NCBI RefSeq assembly: GCF_002811945.1
Contig: NZ_NPDX01000008.1
Span: forward strand, 18,150 to 82,149
Direction: 5' to 3'
Length of the DNA: 64,000 nucleotides
DNA from: Leptospira harrisiae
Lineage (GTDB): Bacteria; Spirochaetota; Leptospiria; Leptospirales; Leptospiraceae
Part shown: positions 24,917 to 34,246 of the stretch, in pieces
Position numbering within the stretch: position 1 is the stretch's first letter
Layout: every line of letters begins with the position of its first letter
Notes under the pieces: generated by a model
Database searches by the model: none
What the model was told of the DNA's origin: nothing
Seen by the model: only the letters and a program-made list of their open reading frames with translations
Position numbers and translations under genes: made by a program

Positions 24917-25561
24917 TTAATCTTTGTAATCGTACCTTTCTAAAACCATTTCAATGATCGTTGGTGTACAAGTTGTTGTATCATTGAAATGTTGGCTCAT
25001 GATGACACCATGAAGAAATGTTTTAATAAGGATCATTTCCTTATCTGGTTCTTTGACCCCATAAGACCGAAAACGTTCCCGCATTGCCTCTTTGAACGGG
25101 GCAAATCGTCGTTCCACATTTTCTAACATCTTTTTCGAAAGTGAGACAGAACCAGGTTGGAAAAGACATACAGAAATCAAAACCATGGTTTTTCTTTCTT
25201 CTTTAGCAAATTGGATGGATCGGTTAAAAAATTCCCTAACATACTCTTTAGCAGAGAGGTTTGGGGGAATGTTACTGTAAAATTTTTCCTGTTTTGCTAG
25301 GTGGGAATCGATGATTTGTTCAAAAATTTGATTTTTGCTCTTAAAATAATTATAAGCAAGTCCCTTGGAAATTTTGGCATGATTTGCGATCATTTCCATG
25401 GTGGTTTGAGAGAACCCATGTTTTGCGAACAATACAATTGCCGAGGCAAGAATCCTTTCAATGGACTTCTCCCTTGCTTGTTGTTTTTTGTTCTCCGATT
25501 TCAGCGATGTCTTAATGGGCACTGACTTCACCGTTCTGGTTCTTTCGAATTGCGCAAACAC
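24917..25561 (-). CDS. TetR family transcriptional regulator
   Basis: This 214-residue TetR regulator has a basic N-terminal tail (about 1-30) before the helix-turn-helix SIERILASAIVLFAKHGF, QTTMEMIANHAKISKGLAYNYFKSKNQIF (in pieces, about 33-80). The ligand domain is generic. The GTG at 25561 is the longest start; a later start could remove the basic tail. Its 3' end is 3 bases from the convergent thioesterase. It is divergent from ppnP at 25639 and may regulate it, but no clear operator was found in the 77-base gap. Confidence 0.85.
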   Translation of the reverse strand: MFAQFERTRTVKSVPIKTSLKSENKKQQAREKSIERILASAIVLFAKHGFSQTTMEMIANHAKISKGLAYNYFKSKNQIFEQIIDSHLAKQEKFYSNIPPNLSAKEYVREFFNRSIQFAKEERKTMVLISVCLFQPGSVSLSKKMLENVERRFAPFKEAMRERFRSYGVKEPDKEMILIKTFLHGVIMSQHFNDTTTCTPTIIEMVLERYDYKD

Positions 25562-25638
25562 TTTTTAATCCAAATTCGAAGAGAAAGCAGGTTTAGAATT
25601 CACTTGGAAGACTCGAGGCAATCCAGTTTCTGGTCTGT

Positions 25639-25950
25639 ATGAGTTCATTTGCATCAGTAACAGTACTAAAATCTGCCAATATCTACTTCAATGGAAACGT
25701 TACCAGTCGGACGGTCCTATTTCCCAATGGGGAAAAGAAAACCTTGGGAATCATGATGCCGGGGGAATATGAATTTGGCACCGATCAAAAAGAAATTATG
25801 GAAATCCAATCAGGAAAACTTTCTGTATTATTGCCAGGATCCGAAACATGGCTCCAAATTGATGGTCAATCCGTATTTGAAGTCCCTGCTGGATCCAAGT
25901 TTAAGTTGAAAATTGAAACGGTAACAGACTATTGTTGCTCTTACGTTTGA
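25639..25950 (+). CDS. ppnP: Pyrimidine/purine nucleoside phosphorylase PpnP
   Basis: This 103-residue one-domain cupin has the PpnP (YaiE, DUF1255) sequence pattern: SANIYFNGNVTSRTVLFPNGEKKTLGIMMPGEYEF (in pieces), then EIMEIQSGKLSVLLPG, then FEVPAGSKFKLKI and the C-terminal DYCCSY. PpnP in E. coli phosphorolyses several ribonucleosides and is about 94 residues, so length and motifs agree. The function is nucleoside salvage. The gene sits alone on its strand and overlaps the convergent DUF1508 gene by 10 bases. Confidence 0.9.
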   Translation: MSSFASVTVLKSANIYFNGNVTSRTVLFPNGEKKTLGIMMPGEYEFGTDQKEIMEIQSGKLSVLLPGSETWLQIDGQSVFEVPAGSKFKLKIETVTDYCCSYV

Positions 25951-26120
25951 TCCACAATTTCTGCAGTTTCGGCATTACTTTTCACCGAGTTAATGCCGTT
26001 TTCACATGCTTGTTTTGAAGAATAACCTTCGCTAGATGCTATGATTTCCCCATTGGCAGCCTTCAGACGAAAACGGAATTCCCCTGCTTTATCTTTGTAA
26101 ATTTCAAATTTTGCTGACAT
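25941..26120 (-). CDS. DUF1508 (YegP-like) small protein
   Basis: This is a 59-residue gene read from the minus strand. It begins MSAKFEIYKDKAGEFRFRLK, continues AANGEIIASSEGYSSKQACENGI, and ends with an ETAEIVD segment. This is the single-repeat DUF1508/YegP pattern (F-x-I-Y-x-D-x-x-G-x-F-R-F-R-L-K-A-x-N-G-x-x-I-x-x-S-x-G-Y). A strong ribosome site, AAGGAG, lies 9-14 bases before the ATG. The family is small and poorly characterised. It overlaps ppnP by 10 bases in convergent orientation. Confidence 0.85.
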   Translation of the reverse strand: MSAKFEIYKDKAGEFRFRLKAANGEIIASSEGYSSKQACENGINSVKSNAETAEIVDQT

Positions 26121-26254
26121 AAACCTATCTCCTTACTTTGCCAAAAATATTATTGGATTAGGGATTTTTGCAATACGTTTTCTTTTTATACTCGATTTTG
26201 AATTCCAGGAGATTCCATACTTTCAAACAGTGTCATTAGAACCGTTCCATTCCC

Positions 26255-28126
26255 ATGATCCTTTCCCGCAGAATTAATTTATTTCTAACGATTTTCATTT
26301 TTATTTCCTGCGGAAATAAATTCCCGGAACGTCCTCCCATCCAATTTTCCTTCGAATCCAAAGCAACCGAACAGATTCTTGCGGGTGAAGTTCTTTGGTC
26401 CAAAGTTCACGAAATGAAATACCATTTTGGGTATTGGAAACCTTTCGTTTGGGTAAAATTTGATTTAGTCAATCCAGAAGAAAGAATGAATGACTATGTC
26501 CTTGAATTAGAATCTCCTTGGGTGGATTCGGTTACGTTGGTTTGGAAAGAAAATGGAGTTGTGGTAACAAAACAATTTGATGGTTCTGCAACATTTGCTT
26601 CAAGAGAATTACAACACAGAAATCCAACGTATCAAGTGAGACTTGGTCCTTTGGAAACGAGAACAATTTATGCAAATATAAAAAACTCGGGGATACTCAA
26701 TGCACCGTTTCGTATATGGAAGATAAATTCTTTTTTTGATCGGATCGAAAGGGATTATGTGGCCAACGGAGTATATTTTGGGATTATTTTTGCACTACTA
26801 TTATATAATCTATTAATCTATGTTAGCGTAAGGGAAAGGGCATACATTTATTATTGTTTGTACCTGGCAACATTAGGGGTTAATTATTCTTTGCTCGGCG
26901 GATTTTTTAAACAACTTTTGGTTCCTGAATTGGCTATGTCTATCAAGCCGTATCTATATATTTCCGTGAATGCTTCATTAACTTTTGTCGGTTTGTTTTC
27001 TCTCTCTTTTTTGAATCTAAAAAAAATCAACCCTTGGTTGGATCGGCTCATTCGATTGAGTGTAGTAGCTTTTGCTTGTATGTCGCTATTTTCTATTTTT
27101 CTTCCACACAATTGGATGGAAGTTTCATTTATTTATACTTTTCCTTATATGTTTTTGGTCCTTATGTCCGCTGGGGCTTATTCCTACTTAAAAGGAGTTA
27201 AGTCTTCTTCATTTTTTCTTTTGGCTTGGTTTACTTTGTTTATTGGTGTGATTGTTGATTCTTTAACAAAAGCTTCGCTCATACCCTTTTCTACATTTGG
27301 TCGTTACGGAGTACAAATTGGAACTGCATTCGAAGTCATTCTGTTTTCGCTGGCATTAGGTCGGCGATTGCGGTTTTTGTTAGAAGAAAACCTGATTGCA
27401 AAGAATGAGTTAACAACGATTAAAAAAGATTTAGAAACAGCGCGAAAAATCCAGATGCGTATTTTGCCTGATAAATTGCCAGAGAGCGAAAAGTTGTCGA
27501 TGGTAGTTTCTTATTTTCCTTTGTACGATGTGGGTGGTGATTTTTATGATTTTTTTGAATTCAATGATGGGTTTGGATTAGTTATTGCTGATGTAACTGG
27601 TCATGGCGTGAGTGCGGCTTTAGATTCCTCTACTGTAAAGATTGCGTTTCGAAATGCGAAAGAATATAATAAATCTCCAAAAGATTTGATAGGTGCGATG
27701 AATCGTTTTTTGTGTACAAGCCTTCATGCACGTTTTGTCAGTGCTGCTTATCTTTATATTGACTACAAGAAAATGAAAATAAATTTCAGTTCCGCGGGGA
27801 ACCCGCCTTTTGTGATCATCCGGGATAGAGAAATAGAATCTTTCGAATGCCCGGGCCTTTTGCTTGGTGTTCGCAGCGATTTTATTTATGAAGAACGAGA
27901 AATTGATCTGAAAGAAGGAGATCGCATTTTGGTTTTTACGGACGGATTGTACGAAAATTTAAAACCAGATGAAGAACCTGAAACTATTTTGTTTCCAGAA
28001 ATATTGCCGATTGTTGGTGAAACACAAGAATTGTTTCACCAGATTCTATTGAATCAGCTCTCGCGGATGAGACGGATTTCCCGAGATGACATCACACTAA
28101 TTTCTCTCGATATTAACCGCAGTTAA
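26255..28126 (+). CDS. 7TM-DISM sensor with SpoIIE/PP2C phosphatase output
   Basis: This 623-residue protein has four parts. A lipoprotein-like signal peptide (MILSRRINLFLTIFIFISC) leads into an extracytoplasmic 7TMR-DISMED2-like beta domain (about 25-155). Seven membrane helices follow (about 165-375), then a coiled linker (LLEENLIAKNELTTIKKDLE). The output is a SpoIIE-type PP2C phosphatase domain (about 400-620) with PLYDVGGDFYDFF, VIADVTGHGVSAAL, VFTDGLYEN and DDITLISL metal-binding motifs. Leptospires have many such receptors. They act in anti-sigma/anti-anti-sigma signalling, but no partner lies nearby. It is 83 bases upstream of the MASE3 kinase, same strand. Confidence 0.9.
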   Translation: MILSRRINLFLTIFIFISCGNKFPERPPIQFSFESKATEQILAGEVLWSKVHEMKYHFGYWKPFVWVKFDLVNPEERMNDYVLELESPWVDSVTLVWKENGVVVTKQFDGSATFASRELQHRNPTYQVRLGPLETRTIYANIKNSGILNAPFRIWKINSFFDRIERDYVANGVYFGIIFALLLYNLLIYVSVRERAYIYYCLYLATLGVNYSLLGGFFKQLLVPELAMSIKPYLYISVNASLTFVGLFSLSFLNLKKINPWLDRLIRLSVVAFACMSLFSIFLPHNWMEVSFIYTFPYMFLVLMSAGAYSYLKGVKSSSFFLLAWFTLFIGVIVDSLTKASLIPFSTFGRYGVQIGTAFEVILFSLALGRRLRFLLEENLIAKNELTTIKKDLETARKIQMRILPDKLPESEKLSMVVSYFPLYDVGGDFYDFFEFNDGFGLVIADVTGHGVSAALDSSTVKIAFRNAKEYNKSPKDLIGAMNRFLCTSLHARFVSAAYLYIDYKKMKINFSSAGNPPFVIIRDREIESFECPGLLLGVRSDFIYEEREIDLKEGDRILVFTDGLYENLKPDEEPETILFPEILPIVGETQELFHQILLNQLSRMRRISRDDITLISLDINRS

Positions 28127-28209
28127 AAAATTTCAGAATTAATAAGGTTTCTTTTATTTAAATAATTCTTGCATAAATTGTGTTTTGGAATGCAATTACC
28201 TGCTAACAA

Positions 28210-29742
28210 ATGTCCGCTATAGTTTTAAATTTCAGTACATTGAAGAATAATCGTTTTTATATTTTGGTATTATTTTTTTGTATTTTACCACTTGTACTAG
28301 TTGGTACATTCCCTGAGTACTTTTATCGAGAGTTTGAGATTGGTTATTTTTTGGTATTTCATAATGTTACGGAAATTTTTAGTGTAATCGTTTCCTTTTC
28401 TATTTTTGGTTTAGGTTACTATTCGTTTTCACAAAGCCGGAATTCGCATACTTTGTTTCTTGGGGTAGGTTTCCTTGCCGTTGGTCTCATCGATTTTATG
28501 CATACTTTGGGTTATAAGGGAATGCCGGATTTTGTAACTCCAAACTCAGGTAATAAATCGTCTCAGTTTTGGATTTTTTCGAGATTCATAACCTCTCTTG
28601 TTTTGTTTTCTGCAATTTACATTCAGCCAAACACAAAATATAAATTTGTAAAAGAAAGGTTTTTACTTCTGTTTACCTTTCTGGTTGTCGGAGTTATTTT
28701 TCTATTGGTAATCTTTTTGAATGAATGGATACCGGACACTTATGTACAAGGAAAGGGATTAACCCCATTTAAGAAAAATGCAGAGTTTGTGATCATCGCA
28801 ATATTATTTTTTGCACTTCTTTTGTATCGTAAGGCAAGTTTTTATACTTCCAGAAGGCAGATTCAATATTATTTGTCAGCTTTTGTTGTTTGTATTTTCA
28901 GCGAAATGGTTTTTGCAGTCTATACTAGCGTGTACGACGTTTATAACGTTATCGGACATCTTTATAAAATTGGTGCTTTTTACCTGATCTACAAAGCTGT
29001 ATTTATTGCTGCTATTAATGATCCATATGAGCAGTTGATTCAATCCAATCGCCTTCTTTCAGATGAAATAGAAGAAAATAAAGTTTATGCGGAAATGATT
29101 AAAAAGTCTTTGCGTGAAAAAGAGAATTTGATCGCAGAAATTTTTCACAGAACAAAAAATTCAATCCAATTAGTTCGTTCGATTTTAATGATCCAAGCTT
29201 CTGATTTTCCTGACGATAAAAACATCCAAGCCATTGTTGAAAATACTTCGGTTAAAATACAGACAATGTCCTTGGTTCATGACCATTTATATGCGAACAA
29301 GGATTTAAGTGAGATTAAAGTTTCTGCTTATTTGGAATCTTTGGCTGATATGGTCAGACAAGCGTATCCACCTATTGGTAAAAAAATTAATATCAATTTT
29401 CAAATCGGGGAAGGTTCCTTACTTTTAGATACCGCAGTTCCGCTTGGTCTTATTTTTACTGAAATACTTTCTAATAGTTTTAAGTATGCTTTTAGGAATG
29501 TAACTGTTGGTGAAATCCTGATATCTTTTACTTTCAGAGAAAGTATTTGTTACTTTGATTATAAAGACAATGGTGTTGGTCTGCCAGAGGAGTTCGATTT
29601 ATCAAATCAAAAAAAATTGGGATTAAGTTTGGCAAAGATCATTGCTGAAAAACAAATGGGAGGAACCTTGAGTATTGATGGTACCCAAGGGTTTCAGTTA
29701 AAACTCAGTTTCCCAAGTGATTTATATAAGAGAAGGGTTTAA
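28210..29742 (+). CDS. MASE3 sensor histidine kinase (HisKA_2 class)
   Basis: This 510-residue kinase starts with a MASE3 integral membrane sensory domain (about 15-265) that includes FHNVTEIFSVIVSFSIF and VGLIDFMHTLGYKGMPDF. A short helical linker leads to a HisKA_2 dimerisation domain (EIFHRTKNSIQLVRSIL, phosphorylated His near 316, then the family's M-S-L-V-H-D-H-L-Y). The HATPase domain has an N-box (EILSNSFKYAF), a G1 box (DYKDNGVGLPE) and a GLSLAKIIAEKQMGG segment. The signal sensed by MASE3 is unknown. It is 83 bases after the DISM phosphatase gene and overlaps the convergent hmuS gene by 21 bases. Confidence 0.9.
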   Translation: MSAIVLNFSTLKNNRFYILVLFFCILPLVLVGTFPEYFYREFEIGYFLVFHNVTEIFSVIVSFSIFGLGYYSFSQSRNSHTLFLGVGFLAVGLIDFMHTLGYKGMPDFVTPNSGNKSSQFWIFSRFITSLVLFSAIYIQPNTKYKFVKERFLLLFTFLVVGVIFLLVIFLNEWIPDTYVQGKGLTPFKKNAEFVIIAILFFALLLYRKASFYTSRRQIQYYLSAFVVCIFSEMVFAVYTSVYDVYNVIGHLYKIGAFYLIYKAVFIAAINDPYEQLIQSNRLLSDEIEENKVYAEMIKKSLREKENLIAEIFHRTKNSIQLVRSILMIQASDFPDDKNIQAIVENTSVKIQTMSLVHDHLYANKDLSEIKVSAYLESLADMVRQAYPPIGKKININFQIGEGSLLLDTAVPLGLIFTEILSNSFKYAFRNVTVGEILISFTFRESICYFDYKDNGVGLPEEFDLSNQKKLGLSLAKIIAEKQMGGTLSIDGTQGFQLKLSFPSDLYKRRV

Positions 29743-30777
29743 CTCCTCAGTAATTTTGTTAATGTAGCTTCTTGTTAACTGAAACCAGGTTTCTGATTGT
29801 GCGATTCCTGGTTTTCTTTTTCCGAACATTTGTAAAATTAAGTTTCCTTCGTTATCAAACAGTTCCACAGAAGTGACAAGACCATCTTTTGTAGGTTTAT
29901 CAACAATCCAAACTGATTCCACCTGATCTGTTCTTAAATGTAAGTTGAATTCTGGATCAAGGACATTGAACCATGGACCCATAGGTTCAAATTTTTGAAT
30001 TTTTCCTGTATGGATTTGGATCATTCCGGGATTTCCGACGAAGATCATTATTTCCTGATCCAATTTGTTTGTTTTTTCCATAAGGTTTAGAAAATCGTTT
30101 GTTGAGATGGGAAAGGAAAACTTGCCGCTTGCAGCTTTTAATGAAAATTCTCGTGAGTAACTAAACTTTCTAATCAAAGAAAAAAAATCGTGAGTGTCTT
30201 CTAATTGACTCCATGCATTGAGAAACGCGGGAATTTCTTTTGGATCGTTTGTTTCCGTTTTGATTATTGTTTCAGCGGAAGGTTTAGCGAAGGTTTGGGT
30301 TTCATCGATGAACTGGGCTTTGGTAAGTTCCCAACCATTTAATTCGGACTTTTCTGTCTGATAAATTTTATGTACTGCTTCCCCTCTGGAATCAAAAAAT
30401 TGAAAACTACACATCATATGGTTTTCTCTTGGTTCTTCCACGTAAAATCCATACTTCCAGTCTTTTAAAAAGATTCGTAAATCGATATCTTCTCCTACTA
30501 CGAGAGCAGTTTGGCCATTGACAGATACGTTTTTGTAAATACCTTTTCTTTCGTGCACACACGACTCGTTTCTTGTGAGTGCCATGACATAACCAAGATT
30601 AGTGGAGTTAAGTAAAAAACTAGACCAATCCGGCTTCAGCAATTTGACTGATGGACCAAGTTTTGTCGCAAGAAGTTCCGCTTCGCTAACTTTCAGATGT
30701 TTGGCGGCTTCTCGAATTCTGAGTTTGGGCATTTCTTTAACAAGATTTTCCCATTGTAGTTTTAAATTTTCATTCAT
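29722..30777 (-). CDS. hmuS: Haem-handling protein HmuS/HemS
   Basis: This 351-residue protein resembles HemS/ChuS/HmuS, a cytoplasmic haem-binding or haem-degrading protein made of two similar halves. Landmarks are RIREAAKHLKVSEAELLATKLG (in pieces, about 20-42), RNESCVHERKGIY (about 69, with the His that commonly ligates haem), FYVEEPRENHMMCSFQFFDSRGEAVHKIYQ (in pieces, about 120-150) and the repeat in the C-terminal half (IQIHTGKIQKFEPMGPWFNVLDPEFNLHL, in pieces). E. coli ChuS is 342 residues. It is the last gene of the leftward hmuTUVS operon and starts with an ATGA overlap on hmuV. The products of haem cleavage are not predictable. Confidence 0.87.
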   Translation of the reverse strand: MNENLKLQWENLVKEMPKLRIREAAKHLKVSEAELLATKLGPSVKLLKPDWSSFLLNSTNLGYVMALTRNESCVHERKGIYKNVSVNGQTALVVGEDIDLRIFLKDWKYGFYVEEPRENHMMCSFQFFDSRGEAVHKIYQTEKSELNGWELTKAQFIDETQTFAKPSAETIIKTETNDPKEIPAFLNAWSQLEDTHDFFSLIRKFSYSREFSLKAASGKFSFPISTNDFLNLMEKTNKLDQEIMIFVGNPGMIQIHTGKIQKFEPMGPWFNVLDPEFNLHLRTDQVESVWIVDKPTKDGLVTSVELFDNEGNLILQMFGKRKPGIAQSETWFQLTRSYINKITEELNPSLI

Positions 30778-31553
30778 ATAGTTTCTCCTATGATTTCTGG
30801 TAATATAAAATTTCCTTCTGGCGCATTTAAAATTTTGACTTTTATTCCGAATGCAGTTTCTAGATTTGCAACTGTCAATACTTCCTTTGGTTTTCCCGAT
30901 TTGATGATTTTCCCTTTGTGGAGTATGGTGATCGTATCTGCGTAAAGTGCTGCTAAGTTTAAGTCATGTAAAATCATGAAGATCGCATAACCTTGATTTG
31001 CCATATGCCGAAATACGTTTAAGGTTTTGTATTGGTTTGGGATGTCCAAAGCAGATACTGGTTCATCGAGAAAAATATAACGAGGCGGAGTTTCCCAAGT
31101 TTGTGCTAAGATTCTGCCGAAGTTGATTTTTTGTCTTTCGCCACCCGATAGAGTAGAGTATATCTGATCTTTTTGTTCTAAAGAGTTTGTGATTTTTAAA
31201 CAACTTTGGACAATTTCGGTATCTCTTTTTGTGTCTTTTTTATGTGGGTGTCTCCCGAGCCGTATCACTTCCTCTGAGCTTATAGGAAAAGTAATTACAG
31301 TTTCTTGGCTTAAGACTGCTCTTTTTTTTGCTAGTTCGTTATTTGGATAATCTTTTAGGTCAATACCATCCAAATATACATTTCCCTGTTTCGGGGATAA
31401 GTCGCCGCATAACATATGGAAGAGAGTGGATTTTCCGGCACCATTCCTTCCGATCAAAACATGAAGTTCTCCTGGTAGAATTTCTAATTCTATTTTTGAA
31501 AGAATCTGCTTAGAGCCGATAAAATAATCTACGTCAATTGATTGAATTGTCAT
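30774..31553 (-). CDS. hmuV: Haemin ABC transporter ATPase HmuV
   Basis: This 259-residue importer ATPase of the FecCD/BtuCD partner class has Walker A GRNGAGKST (about 37), signature LSGGERQKINFGRIL (about 138) and Walker B YIFLDEPVSALD (about 160). The C-terminal segment LETAFGIKVKIL is characteristic of haem/cobalamin/siderophore importer ATPases. It overlaps both neighbours (hmuS by 4 bases, hmuU by 4 bases), so hmuU, hmuV and hmuS are tightly coupled. It moves haem across the inner membrane with HmuU and HmuT. Confidence 0.9.
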   Translation of the reverse strand: MTIQSIDVDYFIGSKQILSKIELEILPGELHVLIGRNGAGKSTLFHMLCGDLSPKQGNVYLDGIDLKDYPNNELAKKRAVLSQETVITFPISSEEVIRLGRHPHKKDTKRDTEIVQSCLKITNSLEQKDQIYSTLSGGERQKINFGRILAQTWETPPRYIFLDEPVSALDIPNQYKTLNVFRHMANQGYAIFMILHDLNLAALYADTITILHKGKIIKSGKPKEVLTVANLETAFGIKVKILNAPEGNFILPEIIGETI

Positions 31554-32551
31554 ATATGAGGCATCCTTTTTCGAATCAAACTCAGGAAAAATGGGGAACC
31601 AAGTAGAGCCGTTGCAATTCCCACTGGTACTTCGGCAGGTGCAATGATGACTCTACAGATTCCATCAGCAAAACATAACAATCCTCCACCTAATACATAA
31701 GATGTGAATAAAAGATATTTGTAGTTTTGTCCTATAGCTAAACGAACTATGTGAGGAACAGCCAACCCAACAAATCCGATATTACCTACTAAGGAAATAC
31801 AGACTCCTGTACTGATGCCAATGAAAAGGATGATTAGAGTTTTTAAAAACTCTGTGGCGATCCCTAGATGAGTTGCTTCGCGTTCTCCAAGTATAAATAC
31901 GTTTAGTTGTTTTGCAATCAGCGGACTTATAAAGATTGGAAATATTAAAAAGGGAGAAAATGATTTTAAGTTGGACCAAGAAGCTCCACCTAAACTTCCC
32001 ATATTCCAAAGAGAAAGATTTCTAAGTTGTGCTTCGTTCGCTATGTAACTTAAAATTCCAATTGCTGAATAACAAATTGCATTAACTGCAATTCCTGATA
32101 ATACTAGGGAAAAAACATCTGTTCTGCCTTTTGATTTTGCAAAGAAAAAAATTAGAAACGATGAAAGGATACCTCCTAAAAAAGAAAATAGAACTACACT
32201 CCATACCGAATGTAAAAATGGGAAGGATGACCCAATTACTATTGCAATTGCTGCAAACAAAGAACATCCTGCGGTAATTCCGATTAGACCGGGGTCTACA
32301 ATTGGATTACGAAAAAGTCCTTGTGCTAAAGAACCAGACCATGCTAATGATCCTCCGACCATAAGGCCAAGAAGAATCCTAGGAATTCTTAACTCAAAGA
32401 ATACTCGTGATTCCAAACTATCTTTCTTGAAGAGATCTTCCCAACTGATCTCCATAGCTCCGAACAAGGAAGAGGATACAGCAGATAGAATCGTAAAAAG
32501 AATACAACCTACGATGAAGAAAACTTTTTTCTTCATTCCATGAGTTTCCAT
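31550..32551 (-). CDS. hmuU: Haemin ABC transporter permease HmuU (FecCD family)
   Basis: This 333-residue permease has about ten hydrophobic helices in the FecCD/BtuC pattern. Landmarks are LRIPRILLGLMVGGSLAWSGSLAQGLFRNPIVDPGLIG (in pieces, about 53-90) and the coupling-loop region VGNIGFVGLAVPHIVRL (about 255). Length and sequence fit the haemin permeases. Its start overlaps the hmuT stop by 19 bases, and its stop overlaps the hmuV start. Confidence 0.9.
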   Translation of the reverse strand: METHGMKKKVFFIVGCILFTILSAVSSSLFGAMEISWEDLFKKDSLESRVFFELRIPRILLGLMVGGSLAWSGSLAQGLFRNPIVDPGLIGITAGCSLFAAIAIVIGSSFPFLHSVWSVVLFSFLGGILSSFLIFFFAKSKGRTDVFSLVLSGIAVNAICYSAIGILSYIANEAQLRNLSLWNMGSLGGASWSNLKSFSPFLIFPIFISPLIAKQLNVFILGEREATHLGIATEFLKTLIILFIGISTGVCISLVGNIGFVGLAVPHIVRLAIGQNYKYLLFTSYVLGGGLLCFADGICRVIIAPAEVPVGIATALLGSPFFLSLIRKRMPHI

Positions 32552-33381
32552 TTGTCGTTAAGTGTTTTTAATGCATAAGGTAATCTTGGTCCAAAACCTA
32601 AAAGGAGGAGGTCATCTAAAATGATAAGATTTTTTTCTTTTCCTGCTTTTGTGAGTTCCATTCCGTTAATTTCCCAGATTACTTTTTCACCGCCGAAACC
32701 TAAGGCAGATTTTTCTGGCATTAGAATGATATCGGGATTTGCTTTCACGAGCGCTTCACTTGTAAGTGGTTTGTATTCCGAAAATTCATTGATGGCGTTT
32801 TTTGCTCCTGAGAGATTGATCATCGCATGAGCTGCAGTATTTGTTCCTGAAATAAAAACAGAACTTGGGTTTCTAGAGTAAATAAATAGAACTCTAATAT
32901 TAGTTTTTTTAATATTTAGTTTCTGGATTTGATTTTTAATAGAATTTGCTAAAATCTTTGCTTCTTTGTTTTTGTTAAAAATTTTCCCGATTTCTAACAC
33001 ACGATCGGCGGGTGTATCAAGATTAAATTCATCCGAAAAAAGTTGGATAGGGACACCAGCATCTTTTAAATTTTGAATCGTAGCCGGAGGTCCCGCTGAT
33101 TCCAAACCTATGATTTGTGAAGGTTTCAAATTTAAGATTCCTTCTGTCGTTAGCGTCCTTTGGTAACCAACATTGGGAAGGTATGTAGCTTGTTTGGGAT
33201 AATATGAAGTCGAATCTACAGCAACCAATTGGTCTTCTAATTTGAGGGCGTAGATAATTTCAGTCACTGTCCCATTGACAGAGATTATGCGATGGTTTGG
33301 TTTTGCAATGAGAGAGTAGGTGACTACCAAAAGAGATAGAACCAGGGATCCTTTTGTTGCTGTTGGTTTTATGAGTTTCAT
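32533..33381 (-). CDS. hmuT: Haemin-binding periplasmic protein HmuT
   Basis: This substrate-binding protein of about 282 residues has the two-lobed FepB/BtuF-type fold. RIISVNGTVTEIIYALKLEDQLVAVDSTSYYP (in pieces, about 30-62) contains the Tyr commonly used for haem ligation. LKPSQIIGLESAGPP follows, then FIYSRNPSSVFISGTNTAAHAMINLSGA (in pieces), and a C-lobe with the LGFGPRLP segment. A signal peptide lies at about 8-27. I start at ATG 33381, which places it correctly. It is first in the hmuTUVS operon. A Fur-box-like sequence lies 42 bases upstream at 33423, consistent with iron control. Confidence 0.87.
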   Translation of the reverse strand: MKLIKPTATKGSLVLSLLVVTYSLIAKPNHRIISVNGTVTEIIYALKLEDQLVAVDSTSYYPKQATYLPNVGYQRTLTTEGILNLKPSQIIGLESAGPPATIQNLKDAGVPIQLFSDEFNLDTPADRVLEIGKIFNKNKEAKILANSIKNQIQKLNIKKTNIRVLFIYSRNPSSVFISGTNTAAHAMINLSGAKNAINEFSEYKPLTSEALVKANPDIILMPEKSALGFGGEKVIWEINGMELTKAGKEKNLIILDDLLLLGFGPRLPYALKTLNDKWKLME

Positions 33382-33422
33382 GTGCACAAGGATTAGGGTG
33401 GGAAATCCTTTTGTCAAGAATA

Positions 33423-33441
33423 AATGAGAATGAGACTCAAT
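33423..33441. promoter_or_regulatory. Fur-box-like sequence between hmuT and the lipoprotein gene
   Basis: AATGAGAATGAGACTCAAT resembles Fur/PerR-type boxes (consensus AATGATAAT-x-ATTATCATT). It is an imperfect inverted repeat and lies between the divergent hmuT and haem-locus lipoprotein genes, where a bidirectional iron-responsive operator is expected. Several consensus positions do not match, so this is a candidate only. Confidence 0.4.
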
Positions 33442-33510
33442 ATAGTTATTGACGTGAAATGGGGTCCGTAGGAATTGAGAATTAGAATCAATTAGATTAG
33501 GAGAGCCCCT

Positions 33511-34233
33511 ATGAACAAGCTCAACAAATTCGTAACTCTGGCCTTAGCCTTTTGTATGGCTTTGGTCTTCCTTTCCTGCGAGCAGGAAGACGGTAATGAT
33601 AACAGCACTACCTTTCTCGGACTATTGACAGTTTCCCAAGTAATGGCAGATGCAACGAAACGATGCGAAACAGTGATCGATAGTTCCTATGTTTCCGGAT
33701 CTTATTCTCCTCTTTGTACTCCAAGTGCTGGCCAAGGTCGGTTCTTTCGTATAGAAGGAATGAAGGCGTTAGGTGACAATGGATACTTCTATTTATTTCT
33801 TGGGTATTCTGCAGCACCAACAAGTGCAACTCCAGCAGCAACAGGGCAGTATTTGTTTGTCGCTGGTAAGTCTGTATCAAGTCCCAATCCCTATGTTTGG
33901 TTTCGAAATTTGGAATATGGAAATTATCAAGGTGGACAGGCGGCTAGTGGCGCAAATCCAACTAACTTTAGCTTAGCGACAGAGCAAGAACTTTGTGTTA
34001 GTTTTTCTGGCACATCTTCTGCACCCACAACATACCTTTGGGTAACTGGAGTAGGTGGGGCCAATTGTAAGGTTACTGGAACTTTACAAAAAGAAAATGC
34101 GATCGTTAATTATGCAGCATGGCCTACTCCAGGAAATGTGATACCGACTGGATCACAAGCATACTTTCGTTTTTCTAATCTTTCGTTGATAACGGGAACT
34201 AAAATTACCGTTTCTTCGGAAAGTGTTCTTTAA
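33511..34233 (+). CDS. Uncharacterised lipoprotein of the haem locus
   Basis: This 240-residue lipoprotein has a signal peptide ending at a lipobox Cys near 23 (LVFLSC). The mature part is rich in Tyr, Gly, Ser and Thr and contains four Cys (CETVI, PLCTP, ELCVSF, ANCKV) that could form two disulfides. GQYLFVAGKSV and PYVWFRNLEYGNY suggest a beta-sandwich. I do not recognise the family. Its location, divergent from hmuT and upstream of an HmuY-like lipoprotein and a TonB receptor, suggests a haem- or iron-related surface protein. The downstream gene follows after a stable hairpin (34247-34274). Confidence 0.72.
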   Translation: MNKLNKFVTLALAFCMALVFLSCEQEDGNDNSTTFLGLLTVSQVMADATKRCETVIDSSYVSGSYSPLCTPSAGQGRFFRIEGMKALGDNGYFYLFLGYSAAPTSATPAATGQYLFVAGKSVSSPNPYVWFRNLEYGNYQGGQAASGANPTNFSLATEQELCVSFSGTSSAPTTYLWVTGVGGANCKVTGTLQKENAIVNYAAWPTPGNVIPTGSQAYFRFSNLSLITGTKITVSSESVL

Positions 34234-34246
34234 CGAAAATATTAAT

